Positions 8,826-17,645 of a stretch of 64,000 nt of DNA are shown here, piece by piece; the first letter of the stretch is position 1, and each line of letters opens with the position of its first letter. The stretch lies in the NCBI RefSeq assembly GCF_001403875.1, contig NZ_LN884299.1:3198546-3262545 (forward strand), read 5' to 3'. The notes beneath the pieces were generated by a model. It ran no database searches. It was given only the letters and a program-made list of their open reading frames with translations, and was not told the origin of the DNA. A program made the position numbers and the translations under genes. The stretch is from Paenibacillus ihumii (GTDB lineage Bacteria; Bacillota; Bacilli; Paenibacillales; Paenibacillaceae).

Positions 8826-9015
8826 TCTTTCCCCCTCCTGCATTATCCGATGGTTCTCCTGCATTTTCCGATGGTTCGTATCCGCTGCAATATTCTGGAT
8901 CGTCCGCTCGTCCGTACAAAGGCATCCCTGTTTCCAGCCTGTAGTAACAGGCCGTGATCTTTACTCCATTTGCCACCATCTCCCGGTTGTAATAACAACT
9001 CTTGCATTGGGACAT
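8809..9015 (-). CDS. Small cysteine-rich protein
   Basis: 68 residues starting MSQCKSCYYNREM behind GAGGAGAG. Four cysteines (CxxC, then ACYY and YCSGYEPS) suggest a small zinc or iron-sulfur site; the C-terminus is low-complexity. Short phage proteins with the same start are common in Bacillales, but I know no function. Confidence 0.7.
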   Translation of the reverse strand: MSQCKSCYYNREMVANGVKITACYYRLETGMPLYGRADDPEYCSGYEPSENAGEPSDNAGGGKSEKLF

Positions 9016-9053
9016 GATCTACTCTCCTCTCGTCACAGTTTGTGTCTACTGCG

Positions 9054-9314
9054 CTAAAACAGCGTCAATTGCTCCACCCGCTGCGGCGCCCGCGGTATCG
9101 CGAAGCGATCCCAATTTGCTGCCGGCCACGCTCCGGCGCCGCTCTCGGTCCGGAAGTAAACCACCTCGGTACCACTTGGGATTCTCACCCGCTCAACAAA
9201 TCTAGCCGGGCCTGGTCCGATCGTATGGATATCATGCGTCCAATCGCCAGGCGGCGAGCTCCTTATGCTGGCCAGCAGTGACATGCATGCTTCGTGTGTG
9301 AGTTGCTGCATCAT
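9054..9314 (-). CDS. Hypothetical 86-residue protein
   Basis: Starts at ATG 9314 (or the next ATG, 9311), overlapping the helicase-methyltransferase stop by 4 nt, with GAGGA just upstream. The product ends RVEQLTLF. This QLTLF end resembles clamp-binding peptides (QxxLF), which would fit a phage with its own sliding clamp, but this is only a motif match. Family not recognised. Confidence 0.65.
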   Translation of the reverse strand: MMQQLTHEACMSLLASIRSSPPGDWTHDIHTIGPGPARFVERVRIPSGTEVVYFRTESGAGAWPAANWDRFAIPRAPQRVEQLTLF

Positions 9315-11818
9315 GCCAGTTCCTCGAAATCAAAGAGCGTAGGCATATCCACTTCCATCTCGGCAGCCTGCAGGTAGCCGACTCCGTCCCGGAAATAGTC
9401 CGTGTTTAGTTCGATGCCGTAACCACGGCGCCTCATCTTTACCGCCTGCATCGGGACCGTCATCAGGCCGCCGAAAGGATCGAGCACGAGATCGCCAAGA
9501 TTGCTATACCGGTGGATGATCCGCTCCACAATATCGAGTTGTAGCGGGCAAACGTGCATCTGCTGGCGGCGCTGGCTTTGTGTGGTGTTTAGCGTCCGCA
9601 TCCGATTTATGTCGTCCCATACTTCATCTGTCCAGGATCCCGGGGCTACCACCATGAACGTAGCCGGCAATTTCCCGTCCTGGTCCAGCTTTTTCGCCAA
9701 GGCGACATGCTCCTCATAGCTGTACACATTGCCCCTCGAGTATTTGCGGTACGCATCCTGCAGCTTGTTGACCGGGGTCGCGGCAAGCTCCTCTTTCGTC
9801 AGCAGCCGGTCTCCGCTAGAGCGCCAGTAACCGTGGGCATCGATCTGCCATTGCGCCCGGGTGTACTCTTCTTTTGTCTTGATGACTGGTTCGTCGGCGT
9901 AGGCCCGGCTGGTATCGCTCGGGAGCTTACGGAAGAGAAGAATGTACTCCGGGCAGCCGACACCCATCTTCGTCCCATCCTTGCACTGCTCCGACCAGCC
10001 CAGGCGGTAAGTCTGGTTGTTTTCCCGGACGACATCCGTTACAACCGTGATCATCCCGAAGTATTGGAACCCGTGCCGCCGGTAGTGATCAATGCACATC
10101 GCATGAAATGGCTCCATCGTTGGCATTCCGGTACCCGTTGCATTCCCGAAGAGTACCCGATCCTTTACGTGAATGGCTGCCACGCGGCCAGGCTTCAGAA
10201 TTCGGAGCAGCTGCGGCGTGAGGTAATCCATCTGTTCAAAGAATCGCTCGGTATCCTCGTTATGACCGAAGTCGTTGTAACTCGGCGTATATTCGTAATG
10301 GTTCGAAAACGGAATGGATGTATGAATCAGATCAATGCTGTTTTCCTCCATTTCCGATGTTTCCAGTACACAATCATTGTTCACGGCCGTCCACCGCTCG
10401 CCTTGTAATTTCACTCGCTCAACCCCTATCGTGCGGGCTAACTTGTCGATGACCGATGTGCCCGATAATCCATATTTTTTGATAATCTCGACCATCTTGC
10501 TGACCAGATAATCATGCTGCCGCCATTTCTCCAGCAACGTCTTCATGATCTCGGATTCAGATTCCATATAGATAAAATGAATTTCACATCGTTGTTGCTG
10601 CTGGAACCTGTGAATCCGGTGAACCGCCTGAATCGTATCGTTAAAGCTGTAGTCGATGCCCGCAAAGATGGCGATATGACTTTGCTGCAGGTTGGCCCCG
10701 GAGCCCAATATTTCCGGTTTTGACAGGAGCACGGTATATTTCCGATCCTTCCAGTCCAGCACACGTTGCTCCTTTTCCTCATGTGTCAGGCTGCCATACA
10801 CCGAGGCTACGGTGATTCCCTCTGCCGCCAGCGCCCGCTCGATAGCGTCCTGTTCGTCGTTCAGGTGGCACCAGATTACAACTTGCTCCGGAGCGCTCGC
10901 TTTGACGATCTCCACAACCCGGGCAACCCGCTGCGGAATACTTTCCCGCTTCTCCCGCGCAGCGTCTTTAAGCCCGATTGCCGCATCACGCAGCAGCAAT
11001 AATTGTCCGTCCCGCTCGGCTCCGGCCGAGCTGTGATCAACCGGGAGCTCATGATACTGGATATCCAGCGGCGGTAGATCATAGCCCGTGTCATCATAGC
11101 CCAAGTCGCTCGGCTTGGTGATAAACAGCGCCCAAGTCGATACCCATAGCCAGAACTCATCCTCCTTGTGAGGATAAATGGTCAGGTTATTGGCCTTAGT
11201 CGAATCCCGCTGGAAGAACCGCGTAAGCGCCTGCCCGGTATCCATTACCTCGAGGAAGCCGGCGTAATGAATAAGCTCCTTGTATTTGTTCGGGCTCGGC
11301 GTCGCTGTGCAAACCAGCTTGAACGGCACGCCCTTGAACTTGTCGAGGAACGTCTGGTATGTCTTGCTCCCGTATCCTCGCAGCACGCTCGCCTCGTCCA
11401 GCACGCAAGCCGTGAAGTAAGTCGGATCAATGTCACCGTCCCGGACCCGTTCATAATTCGTCAGCAGGATAGAGCCAGTTGCGGCCTCAACCTCCGTCAT
11501 GTTCCGAACGTACTCCGGCTTTTCCATTCCCAGCAGGTTCACGGCGTCATTCTCAAATTCCAACTTCACACCGAGCGGTAAAACGATCAAAGCTTTGCCG
11601 CCTTTGTGTTTAACAACTAGCCGACTGAACTCCAGCTCTTGAATTGTCTTCCCCAGGCCGAAGGCTTCGAACAAAGCTCGACGGCCTCCGCGTATTGACC
11701 AGACTACCGAATCTCGTTGATGCCCCTTTAAAATCGGGTGTATTTCATCCGGGGAGATTATGAAGCCCGTCTCCCTAGCAATTTCAATTTTCGTTCTAAG
11801 GAAGTCGATGTACTCCAA
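9311..11818 (-). CDS. Fused SNF2-type helicase and N6-adenine-type DNA methyltransferase
   Basis: About 835 residues. The N-terminal half is a superfamily-2 helicase: Walker A FGLGKT near residue 55, LDEAS in place of DEAH near 142, TATPSP, and motif VI QAVHRIHRF near 400. The C-terminal half is a beta-class methyltransferase: the catalytic loop IHTSIPFSNHYEY near 500 comes first and the SAM-binding DPFGGLMT near 780 last. The catalytic tetrad reads SIPF where S/D/N-PP-Y/F is usual, so one proline is replaced. I chose TTG 11818, directly after the upstream stop and 8 nt past GGAGGG; ATG 11839 in the same frame would add seven residues. Such fusions resemble restriction-type translocating enzymes but no nuclease domain is seen, so host-mimicking DNA methylation during replication is the simplest role. 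Confidence 0.88.
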   Translation of the reverse strand: MEYIDFLRTKIEIARETGFIISPDEIHPILKGHQRDSVVWSIRGGRRALFEAFGLGKTIQELEFSRLVVKHKGGKALIVLPLGVKLEFENDAVNLLGMEKPEYVRNMTEVEAATGSILLTNYERVRDGDIDPTYFTACVLDEASVLRGYGSKTYQTFLDKFKGVPFKLVCTATPSPNKYKELIHYAGFLEVMDTGQALTRFFQRDSTKANNLTIYPHKEDEFWLWVSTWALFITKPSDLGYDDTGYDLPPLDIQYHELPVDHSSAGAERDGQLLLLRDAAIGLKDAAREKRESIPQRVARVVEIVKASAPEQVVIWCHLNDEQDAIERALAAEGITVASVYGSLTHEEKEQRVLDWKDRKYTVLLSKPEILGSGANLQQSHIAIFAGIDYSFNDTIQAVHRIHRFQQQQRCEIHFIYMESESEIMKTLLEKWRQHDYLVSKMVEIIKKYGLSGTSVIDKLARTIGVERVKLQGERWTAVNNDCVLETSEMEENSIDLIHTSIPFSNHYEYTPSYNDFGHNEDTERFFEQMDYLTPQLLRILKPGRVAAIHVKDRVLFGNATGTGMPTMEPFHAMCIDHYRRHGFQYFGMITVVTDVVRENNQTYRLGWSEQCKDGTKMGVGCPEYILLFRKLPSDTSRAYADEPVIKTKEEYTRAQWQIDAHGYWRSSGDRLLTKEELAATPVNKLQDAYRKYSRGNVYSYEEHVALAKKLDQDGKLPATFMVVAPGSWTDEVWDDINRMRTLNTTQSQRRQQMHVCPLQLDIVERIIHRYSNLGDLVLDPFGGLMTVPMQAVKMRRRGYGIELNTDYFRDGVGYLQAAEMEVDMPTLFDFEELA

Positions 11819-11820
11819 TT

Positions 11821-12288
11821 TTAGGACCCTCCTTTCCATTGCAGTAAAATGAGGCCACGCCGGCGGCTCCGGCCGATATTTCGCCAGCCCGCCGCCTTAA
11901 AGCAGTATCCGGGGTTGGAACTGCGAACCTTGGAAGAATCGACATAAGTGATAATTCCATCCGGTGGCAGACCTTCCCATTCGGTACATGTTGCGACAAC
12001 GGCCGCCCGAATCATTTCGCTGCTTAGATACTTATCTGGAGCCTCATTACGGAAAATCGTGCATTCCCACGCTTGTAATCCGTCGTCGCGGATGCCGTCC
12101 CAAGTCACCCACACAGCAGCGCCATCCGCTGTGCGCAGCACTAGGTTTCGTCCTGGTCGTGTAAATTGCGGCGCTCCTATTGTTTGTCTGGAATAATGTC
12201 GGTCGGCCAGCAAGCGGCAGGACTGATCGCCTTTATGTGTGATCAACCAGGGGCCATATTGCGGCATATTGAGCATGAGTTGATTCAT
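11821..12288 (-). CDS. GNAT-fold protein resembling phage Mu Mom
   Basis: 155 residues. The order of features, ADRHYSRQTIGAPQF, then VWVTWDG, CTIFRNE, SSEMIRAAVVA and TYVDSSKVRSSNPGYCFKAAGW, follows a GNAT-type fold and is close in layout to Mom, where a YxDP-like segment and xAxW end the domain. Mom modifies adenines in Mu DNA by a carbamoylmethyl-type group. The gene lies between two DNA methyltransferases with 1-nt and near-zero spacing, which supports a role in DNA modification. The link to Mom is inference from pattern and context; it could be another acyltransferase-like enzyme. Confidence 0.6.
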   Translation of the reverse strand: MNQLMLNMPQYGPWLITHKGDQSCRLLADRHYSRQTIGAPQFTRPGRNLVLRTADGAAVWVTWDGIRDDGLQAWECTIFRNEAPDKYLSSEMIRAAVVATCTEWEGLPPDGIITYVDSSKVRSSNPGYCFKAAGWRNIGRSRRRGLILLQWKGGS

Positions 12289-14327
12289 CAGTGCACCAAT
12301 GCAGGTACTGAATCATCCTCGTAAGGTGCGACCCAAACCGTATCCCATGACATCGTGAATGTGTCCCTGGCCTCTGCCTGAGCTGCTGCCAACAGGATCA
12401 CGTTACCCATTGCTTGAGCTGCGTCGCACGGCACGGCATTGCCGATGTATTCCCGAGCCTTGGCATCTGAGCATCCCTCCAACTGGAACGGGCGGCCGTC
12501 TGGAAGATATCTCGGAAAACTCTGGAGCATTGCCAGTTCATACGTGGTCAATGGGCGGTGCCAGGTGCCATCCTCAGCAATCAAGATCCATTCCCCTCGA
12601 TCGGTATCAGTTGGGATTCGTGGATCGGCCACTGCTGATGTCCCGGAATGGATGTCACCTGCTCCCGTGACCGTCTTTCCTGTTTCATTCCAGTCTTGCA
12701 CTCCGTATGATCCTGCCCGCGGTGAGCATTTAAGGCGATGGTCAGCTACCAATGGCGCTCCTGCCTGCACATCCGTAACACCTGTGACCGTGGCAGCCGG
12801 GTTATCCATGTCCTGCATTCTGTATTTATCCGAATACCTATTTTTCAGGTCCGATAGACGAGGATCGCTGATGCTGGCCGGGCTATTCATGATTCGGCTT
12901 GCTCCCCGCACTGTTTTTCCTGTCGCGTCCCAATCCTGGACGCCGTAGCTATCTGGCATCAGGTTGGTGTTGACTCGTGGATCAGCAATAACCTTTCCAG
13001 ATCCTGCAGAAGTGCTTCCTGTTGTAACAGTAGGAGAGGAGTTCTCCCAATCAGATACCTTATAGGTCCCGTTGTGGTACTGCTTATCAATTCTTGGATC
13101 AGCTATTGCCAAAGCTCCACTGCCAAACCTGGTCCCGGTGACGCACGGCGCTGGCTCATCGGCCCTGACAATCCGATATACTCCCGGATGCCGCCCTGCC
13201 CTGTCCTTAAGTCGCGGGTCTGAAATCGAGATGGCTCCATTGTTCGGCCCGTGCGCTCCGGTTACCGTCGGGCCCGGTTGATCATCCCGGCAAACCCGAT
13301 AAATCGCTCCGTGAGTATCCTTTTTAAAGTTCACCCGTGGATCAGATACTGCTGCAGCTCCGTTACTTCGCCCTGGCCCGGCCGTTCCTGTCACCGTTCT
13401 GCTAGTTTTATCCCAATCCTCGACTGCAAAGGCTCCGCCTCGCGGCTCATGAACGATTTGGTACTGCTCGAAGGGTACATTTTGAAGGTCGCGCCAGTCA
13501 CCGCCGGGTGGAATCAGAGCAAGCCGCACCCAAGTTTTCCACTGGAGTTTAGGAAGCCGATGAAGCGGTCCGCCCGCTTCGGTATCGCCTGGCATTGGTA
13601 GCTGTCCGATTACGTCCCCAATACTTCTAAGCTGCTTTTCTTCCGGATAGAAAATGAAATTTGGCACCTGATCTTCTTGTCGTGACATTATTAAGAACCT
13701 AACTCTATCAGCCCCTAAACCGCCTATCTTTCCGAGGTTGTGATCCGCGCGCATGTTAACTGCGAATCCGTTCTTTTTCAGCATCTTTTCTATCTGCTGC
13801 AGCAGAGCTTTTCCACGAGTCCGAATCCGGGGAACGTTCTCTAGTTGAATGATTGCTGGCAGCCGATCTCCATAGAGCCTGCACGCCTCAAGAACAAGCC
13901 ATATACCTCGAACCGTAAGCTGATTTAGCGCCTGATATTTATCCGTATTGGCCGATTTTTCGGGAAGTAGCCCAGACAATCCCTTGCATGGTGGAGAAGT
14001 GAAGAGGAAGAATGGTACTTGCTGCCCCATAGCAACCCACATATCCCAAGGGGTTACTTCCTTCCAATCGGGCGGCGGTGCCTCGCCGTGCCATGCGATG
14101 TACTGCTCACGGGTGAAGAGATCCATGCAAATAGATGTTTTCTCGCCAGTTATTAAATCGTGGTTGCGGCAGGCGACCGGGTCGTTATCTACAGAACCAA
14201 GAATTTTGAATTTGTATACCTTGCCGCCGTAGTCAACATGGCTTCGCATGAGCCCCTTTGTTTCGCCACCGATACCACCGAATAAAATGAATGCTGTCTT
14301 ATACTGGATATTCTCTAGAACTTGCAA
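12288..14327 (-). CDS. C5-cytosine DNA methyltransferase with seven internal repeats
   Basis: About 679 residues. Motifs in order: I (FILFGGIGGETKG, about 14-26), IV with the catalytic cysteine (TSPPCKG, about 110-116), VI (ENVP, about 163), VIII (RVRFLIM, about 208), IX (TYELAMLQSFP, about 595) and X (EYIGNAVP, about 626). Between VIII and IX, residues about 300-570 are seven repeats of about 39 residues, each with a DWD-x-T-x-TVTG core, a glycine-rich loop and a closing ADPR/SDPR. Normal enzymes have one target-recognition region here. I chose TTG 14327, 7 nt after GAGGGGAGGG; TTG 14345 in frame overlaps the upstream stop. The enzyme probably protects phage DNA from restriction; repeats may give several targets. 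Confidence 0.93.
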   Translation of the reverse strand: MQVLENIQYKTAFILFGGIGGETKGLMRSHVDYGGKVYKFKILGSVDNDPVACRNHDLITGEKTSICMDLFTREQYIAWHGEAPPPDWKEVTPWDMWVAMGQQVPFFLFTSPPCKGLSGLLPEKSANTDKYQALNQLTVRGIWLVLEACRLYGDRLPAIIQLENVPRIRTRGKALLQQIEKMLKKNGFAVNMRADHNLGKIGGLGADRVRFLIMSRQEDQVPNFIFYPEEKQLRSIGDVIGQLPMPGDTEAGGPLHRLPKLQWKTWVRLALIPPGGDWRDLQNVPFEQYQIVHEPRGGAFAVEDWDKTSRTVTGTAGPGRSNGAAAVSDPRVNFKKDTHGAIYRVCRDDQPGPTVTGAHGPNNGAISISDPRLKDRAGRHPGVYRIVRADEPAPCVTGTRFGSGALAIADPRIDKQYHNGTYKVSDWENSSPTVTTGSTSAGSGKVIADPRVNTNLMPDSYGVQDWDATGKTVRGASRIMNSPASISDPRLSDLKNRYSDKYRMQDMDNPAATVTGVTDVQAGAPLVADHRLKCSPRAGSYGVQDWNETGKTVTGAGDIHSGTSAVADPRIPTDTDRGEWILIAEDGTWHRPLTTYELAMLQSFPRYLPDGRPFQLEGCSDAKAREYIGNAVPCDAAQAMGNVILLAAAQAEARDTFTMSWDTVWVAPYEDDSVPALVH

Positions 14328-14341
14328 AACACACCCTCCCC

Positions 14342-14770
14342 TCAATTCCTCTTGTCGAGCTTAAGCGCGATGGCCATCCTACATACATCATGCCTGCTGC
14401 GCTTCAAAATCCGGGCTGCTTCCGACCGGTTACGCTGGTACTTGCGGTAATTTCTCAGCATCCAAGCTCGCTCCTCATCGCTTATCGCTACATCTGCCTC
14501 AACCGGACCAGGATCGGGAGCTATAAATTCAAAGTCATCGCCGGGGAGTGAATACGGTTCACCTGTTTCCTTAACAAGCACGCCCTTCTTCGCCAGATTA
14601 CTGAGCGTAACCGCGATCGACCGCTTTTGTCGGCCTGTCAGCTTCGCCGTTCCCGACAGTGTTCTGCATTGGAAATAGGCAACAAGTACTTTGTACTCCC
14701 CTGGCTTAATCACTTCTTGCTCCCGCAGCTCTTCGAGTTTCTGCTCAATGTCCGAGTCCAAAACTGGCAT
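14342..14770 (-). CDS. Probable winged-helix DNA-binding protein
   Basis: 142 residues. Residues about 20-75 (GEYKVLVAYFQCRTLSGTAK, then SIAVTLSNLAKKGVLVKETG) look like a winged helix, and residues about 90-135 (SDEERAWMLRNYRKYQRNRSEAARILKRS) like a second helix-turn-helix with a Fis-type end. Family not recognised. It sits directly upstream of the C5 methyltransferase gene and could regulate the modification block, an inference from position. Confidence 0.7.
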   Translation of the reverse strand: MPVLDSDIEQKLEELREQEVIKPGEYKVLVAYFQCRTLSGTAKLTGRQKRSIAVTLSNLAKKGVLVKETGEPYSLPGDDFEFIAPDPGPVEADVAISDEERAWMLRNYRKYQRNRSEAARILKRSRHDVCRMAIALKLDKRN

Positions 14771-14788
14771 TGAAAACCCCTCCCTCCG

Positions 14789-15472
14789 TCAAAATAAGCA
14801 CGTTTGTTCTGTTTTTTGGGTATGACTATCCGCCGCCGCAGGCTTCCCCCGGCGTTTGTTCGGTTTTTTCTTTTTCTTCTGAGCTTCATACTCTTTATAT
14901 CCAGCTGGGTCGATGATAGACCATACAACCTCACGTTGATAGGCAAGTTCGATATCATCCAATCTGGCCATTCCGTTCCGAACCTGATGCACTGCCTCGC
15001 CGATCTTGGCGATGATGTAGGCGTCAACCACGTCATTACTTGGGTGCTGGTAACCGAAATGTTTCAGTGCAGCTGAGGCCATTGCCTTCTTCTTGGCCTT
15101 CCCTTGGAGCCTCTGTTTTGATCCGGGCTCTCCTACCCATCCGCTCACATTGACAAATTTCTTGACTGCATCCGGCGCTACCTCATCAAAAGTGAGGTCC
15201 TTACGGGTAATCATACTCTCCAGGCCGCCGTGTATTTTGGCCGTGGTAATGAGCATCTGCGTGCCGTTCGCAATGCCCTCTTTCATGATCACGTCCCCAG
15301 GCTGCAAGAGGCGGTACAGTTGATTCTCAAGCGAAACGCGCTGCTCCTGGGTTATGCCGCCGGGAGCCGACTTCCCTTTGCCCCTCAGAACCGTTTCGAT
15401 GATCGGGGTGCCTGCTGCGTCCAATATGACTATGCCGGTATTGGTTGCCGGGTCGATACCCACGAATCTCAT
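14789..15472 (-). CDS. RuvC-like Holliday-junction resolvase
   Basis: 227 residues with an RNase H/RuvC fold: the first catalytic aspartate in FVGIDPATNTGI (residue 7), the second acidic strand VIMKEGIANG, and the closing motif HPSNDVVDAYIIAKIG. The lysine/arginine-rich C-terminus may bind DNA. In phages such enzymes resolve branched DNA before packaging or during recombination. It overlaps the clamp gene stop by 4 nt, tying it to the replication operon. Confidence 0.85.
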   Translation of the reverse strand: MRFVGIDPATNTGIVILDAAGTPIIETVLRGKGKSAPGGITQEQRVSLENQLYRLLQPGDVIMKEGIANGTQMLITTAKIHGGLESMITRKDLTFDEVAPDAVKKFVNVSGWVGEPGSKQRLQGKAKKKAMASAALKHFGYQHPSNDVVDAYIIAKIGEAVHQVRNGMARLDDIELAYQREVVWSIIDPAGYKEYEAQKKKKKPNKRRGKPAAADSHTQKTEQTCLF

Positions 15473-16593
15473 ACCGATGTCCTATACGGCAGGATCAGGT
15501 ACAGATTCTCGTTTCCATCCACAGGTCGGATGATGATTGGGCTCATGGCCCCTGTGAATCCTATACGCAGCCGCTCACTGTCGATGATCTTCAGGACATC
15601 AAGCATGTACTTGGAATTGAAGGCGATTCGTATTGGCTCACCAGCAAACATCTCAGCTTCCAGTTGTTCGATCACTTTCCCAACCCCGGAGGATGTGGAC
15701 TCTATTCTGATTTCCCCGTCCTCAACTACTTCCAGCCGGACAATGTTCGTTTTCTCTTCACGTGCCAGCAGATAGGCTCGATCGACCGCATCGGCGAACT
15801 CCTTGACGTTAACCGTCAGCTCGCTTTTGAAAATGGTCGGAATGATCTTAGACGTGTCTGGGTAGCTTCCATTCAGCATGCGAGTGTAGAACTTAACTTG
15901 ATCGGTTTTAAAAAGAACATTACCACTACCGACCGATATCCTGACATCCTCCTTATCCTGCACGTTCTTTGACAACTCAGCGAGTGTCTTGGCCGCGATG
16001 ACAACATTCCGGAAATCCGATTCCTCGTCTGCCCCCGTATCCACTTCGGCGCTCGCCAGGCGGTGCCGGTCCGTTGCTGTAAGCTTCAGCCTGCCGTTGT
16101 CCAATTCCCACAGTACGCCTGTTAGTAGGGGGCTTTGCTCGTTTGTAGATACTGAAAACGCCACCTCTTTGATTAGTTCCTTGATCTCGGCCCCGGAGAG
16201 GGTTAGCTTAAGCTCATCATTATCTGCAGGCATAGCCGGGAATTCTTCTGGATCCATGCCGACCATGTTGATCTTTGTCCGGCCGGATTGTATCAGGGTA
16301 TTGAATCCCTCCTGCACCTCTATGCTGACAGTTTCCTTCGGCAGCTTCTTGATGATTTCCACGAAGAACTTCGCGGGGAGCACTACGCTGCCACTCTGTT
16401 CAATTGCTACAGGCTCAACCGGGATAATCGCCTGAATGGTTGTTTCCACATCGCTCGCCGTTAGCGTAACGCCCTGGTTGGTTACGTCCAGCTTAACCCC
16501 GGTTAGGATCGGTATTGCAACCTTACTATTGACCGCCTTGGAAACGTGCTGGATAGCTTCGCTTAAGGCGTGTTTTTGGATAGTGAGTTTCAC
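15469..16593 (-). CDS. dnaN: Phage-encoded DNA polymerase III beta subunit (sliding clamp)
   Basis: 374 residues, the normal DnaN length, with three clamp domains and typical segments MKLTIQKHALSEAIQHVSKA at the start, LTASDVETTIQA, and the C-terminal end LILPYRTSV. The clamp tethers the replicative polymerase. No phage polymerase is visible, so it probably serves the host polymerase on phage DNA. Clamps are rare in prophages of this size. The start overlaps the upstream gene by 4 nt. Confidence 0.95.
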   Translation of the reverse strand: MKLTIQKHALSEAIQHVSKAVNSKVAIPILTGVKLDVTNQGVTLTASDVETTIQAIIPVEPVAIEQSGSVVLPAKFFVEIIKKLPKETVSIEVQEGFNTLIQSGRTKINMVGMDPEEFPAMPADNDELKLTLSGAEIKELIKEVAFSVSTNEQSPLLTGVLWELDNGRLKLTATDRHRLASAEVDTGADEESDFRNVVIAAKTLAELSKNVQDKEDVRISVGSGNVLFKTDQVKFYTRMLNGSYPDTSKIIPTIFKSELTVNVKEFADAVDRAYLLAREEKTNIVRLEVVEDGEIRIESTSSGVGKVIEQLEAEMFAGEPIRIAFNSKYMLDVLKIIDSERLRIGFTGAMSPIIIRPVDGNENLYLILPYRTSV

Positions 16594-17261
16594 GCCTGTT
16601 CAGCCTCCTTCGCATTCAGCCAGTCGCAATAAGCCTGACATTCTTCCTGGCTGTTAAATGCAACATTCCAGCGTTCCACTTTTTCGAATGGCTCACCGCC
16701 GTATGGTCGTCTGCATGCCTCGAATGAGTCGTACTCTCGATCCTCTTTCCTCTGGTAGTAGAGGGATATCGCTGGCATTTTTCCACCCCAACTATTTTTT
16801 GATTGATAGAATTGATAGCATTCTATTTCTTCAGGCTTATAAAAGCGTTTATATTCTGAACATTCACATCGTTCGTGTGCTGGTTTCCCGCTAGGTGTTG
16901 TGTAATGGATCAATCGTTGCTCATCGCATTTATCACACTTGGGCTTTCGGTTATTTTGACTACTCGGAAACCATGCAATTAATAAATTCTCGCCTAGCAA
17001 TTCCGCTAACCTCATTCGCTTTAGCTTGTTTTCGAAATTCAATTTTTCAGACTCAAACTGGCGCAAAGCGTTGGCGTGTTCTGCTTCAATTTCTTTTTTA
17101 CGTTTTTTTATATCTTGCAGCTCCGCATTCTCTTTACGCAGCCTCTCCATCTCTGCCTTATACTCGTACCGAACAGCATTCAAAAGCGACTGTTTGAATT
17201 CATCCACTTGCTGCTCGAATTCGCTGGGTTCATAATAAAAATCCTCGTTGTCGCGATTCAT
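16590..17261 (-). CDS. Coiled-coil and zinc-ribbon protein
   Basis: 223 residues. Residues about 10-85 form a strong charged coiled coil (KAEMERLRKENAELQDIKKR and on). A zinc site follows (CDKCDE, then CECSEY), and the C-terminal part has further paired cysteines (FEACRRP, EECQAYCDW). Family not recognised. Its position between clamp and DnaB suggests a replication-linked role. Confidence 0.75.
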   Translation of the reverse strand: MNRDNEDFYYEPSEFEQQVDEFKQSLLNAVRYEYKAEMERLRKENAELQDIKKRKKEIEAEHANALRQFESEKLNFENKLKRMRLAELLGENLLIAWFPSSQNNRKPKCDKCDEQRLIHYTTPSGKPAHERCECSEYKRFYKPEEIECYQFYQSKNSWGGKMPAISLYYQRKEDREYDSFEACRRPYGGEPFEKVERWNVAFNSQEECQAYCDWLNAKEAEQA

Positions 17262-17279
17262 TTCTCCTCTTCCCCTTTC

Positions 17280-17645
17280 TCAATCGTCATCGTCCAACCA
17301 GGCTGCTGCCGCCGAACGTTTAGGTTCTTCCGGTTTCTCCGGTGGTGGAGTTGCTGCGGTCGCAGGGACGGTTTCGGGCGGCGCAGGAGCGGCCACCGGA
17401 CTATTAAACGCCTGATACTCCCAGCCCAACTTTCGATACTGCTCTTTCAGACCCGGGAACATCTGCACGCGGCGGCCCCGATCATATTTGAGCATCAATT
17501 CTACTGTCCGATCATAGATTGCCAGTTTCCGCTCACGCTCCCTAGGCGACATTCCGCTGAGAGGATCGTCCAGTTCGGCAGCCAGCTTGAACTTCGCTTC
17601 TTCGGCACGCTGGTACTCCTCATCGTCTTTTATGACTCTGCTCAT
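17280..17645 (-). CDS. Hypothetical protein with Pro/Ala-rich linker and acidic end
   Basis: 121 residues: a helical charged N-terminal part (to about 75), a PAAPAPPE-type linker and a conserved-looking end AAAWLDDDD. Such a linker with a short terminal peptide resembles adaptor proteins that display a binding tail. It overlaps the DnaB gene by 26 nt. Function unknown. Confidence 0.7.
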   Translation of the reverse strand: MSRVIKDDEEYQRAEEAKFKLAAELDDPLSGMSPRERERKLAIYDRTVELMLKYDRGRRVQMFPGLKEQYRKLGWEYQAFNSPVAAPAPPETVPATAATPPPEKPEEPKRSAAAAWLDDDD

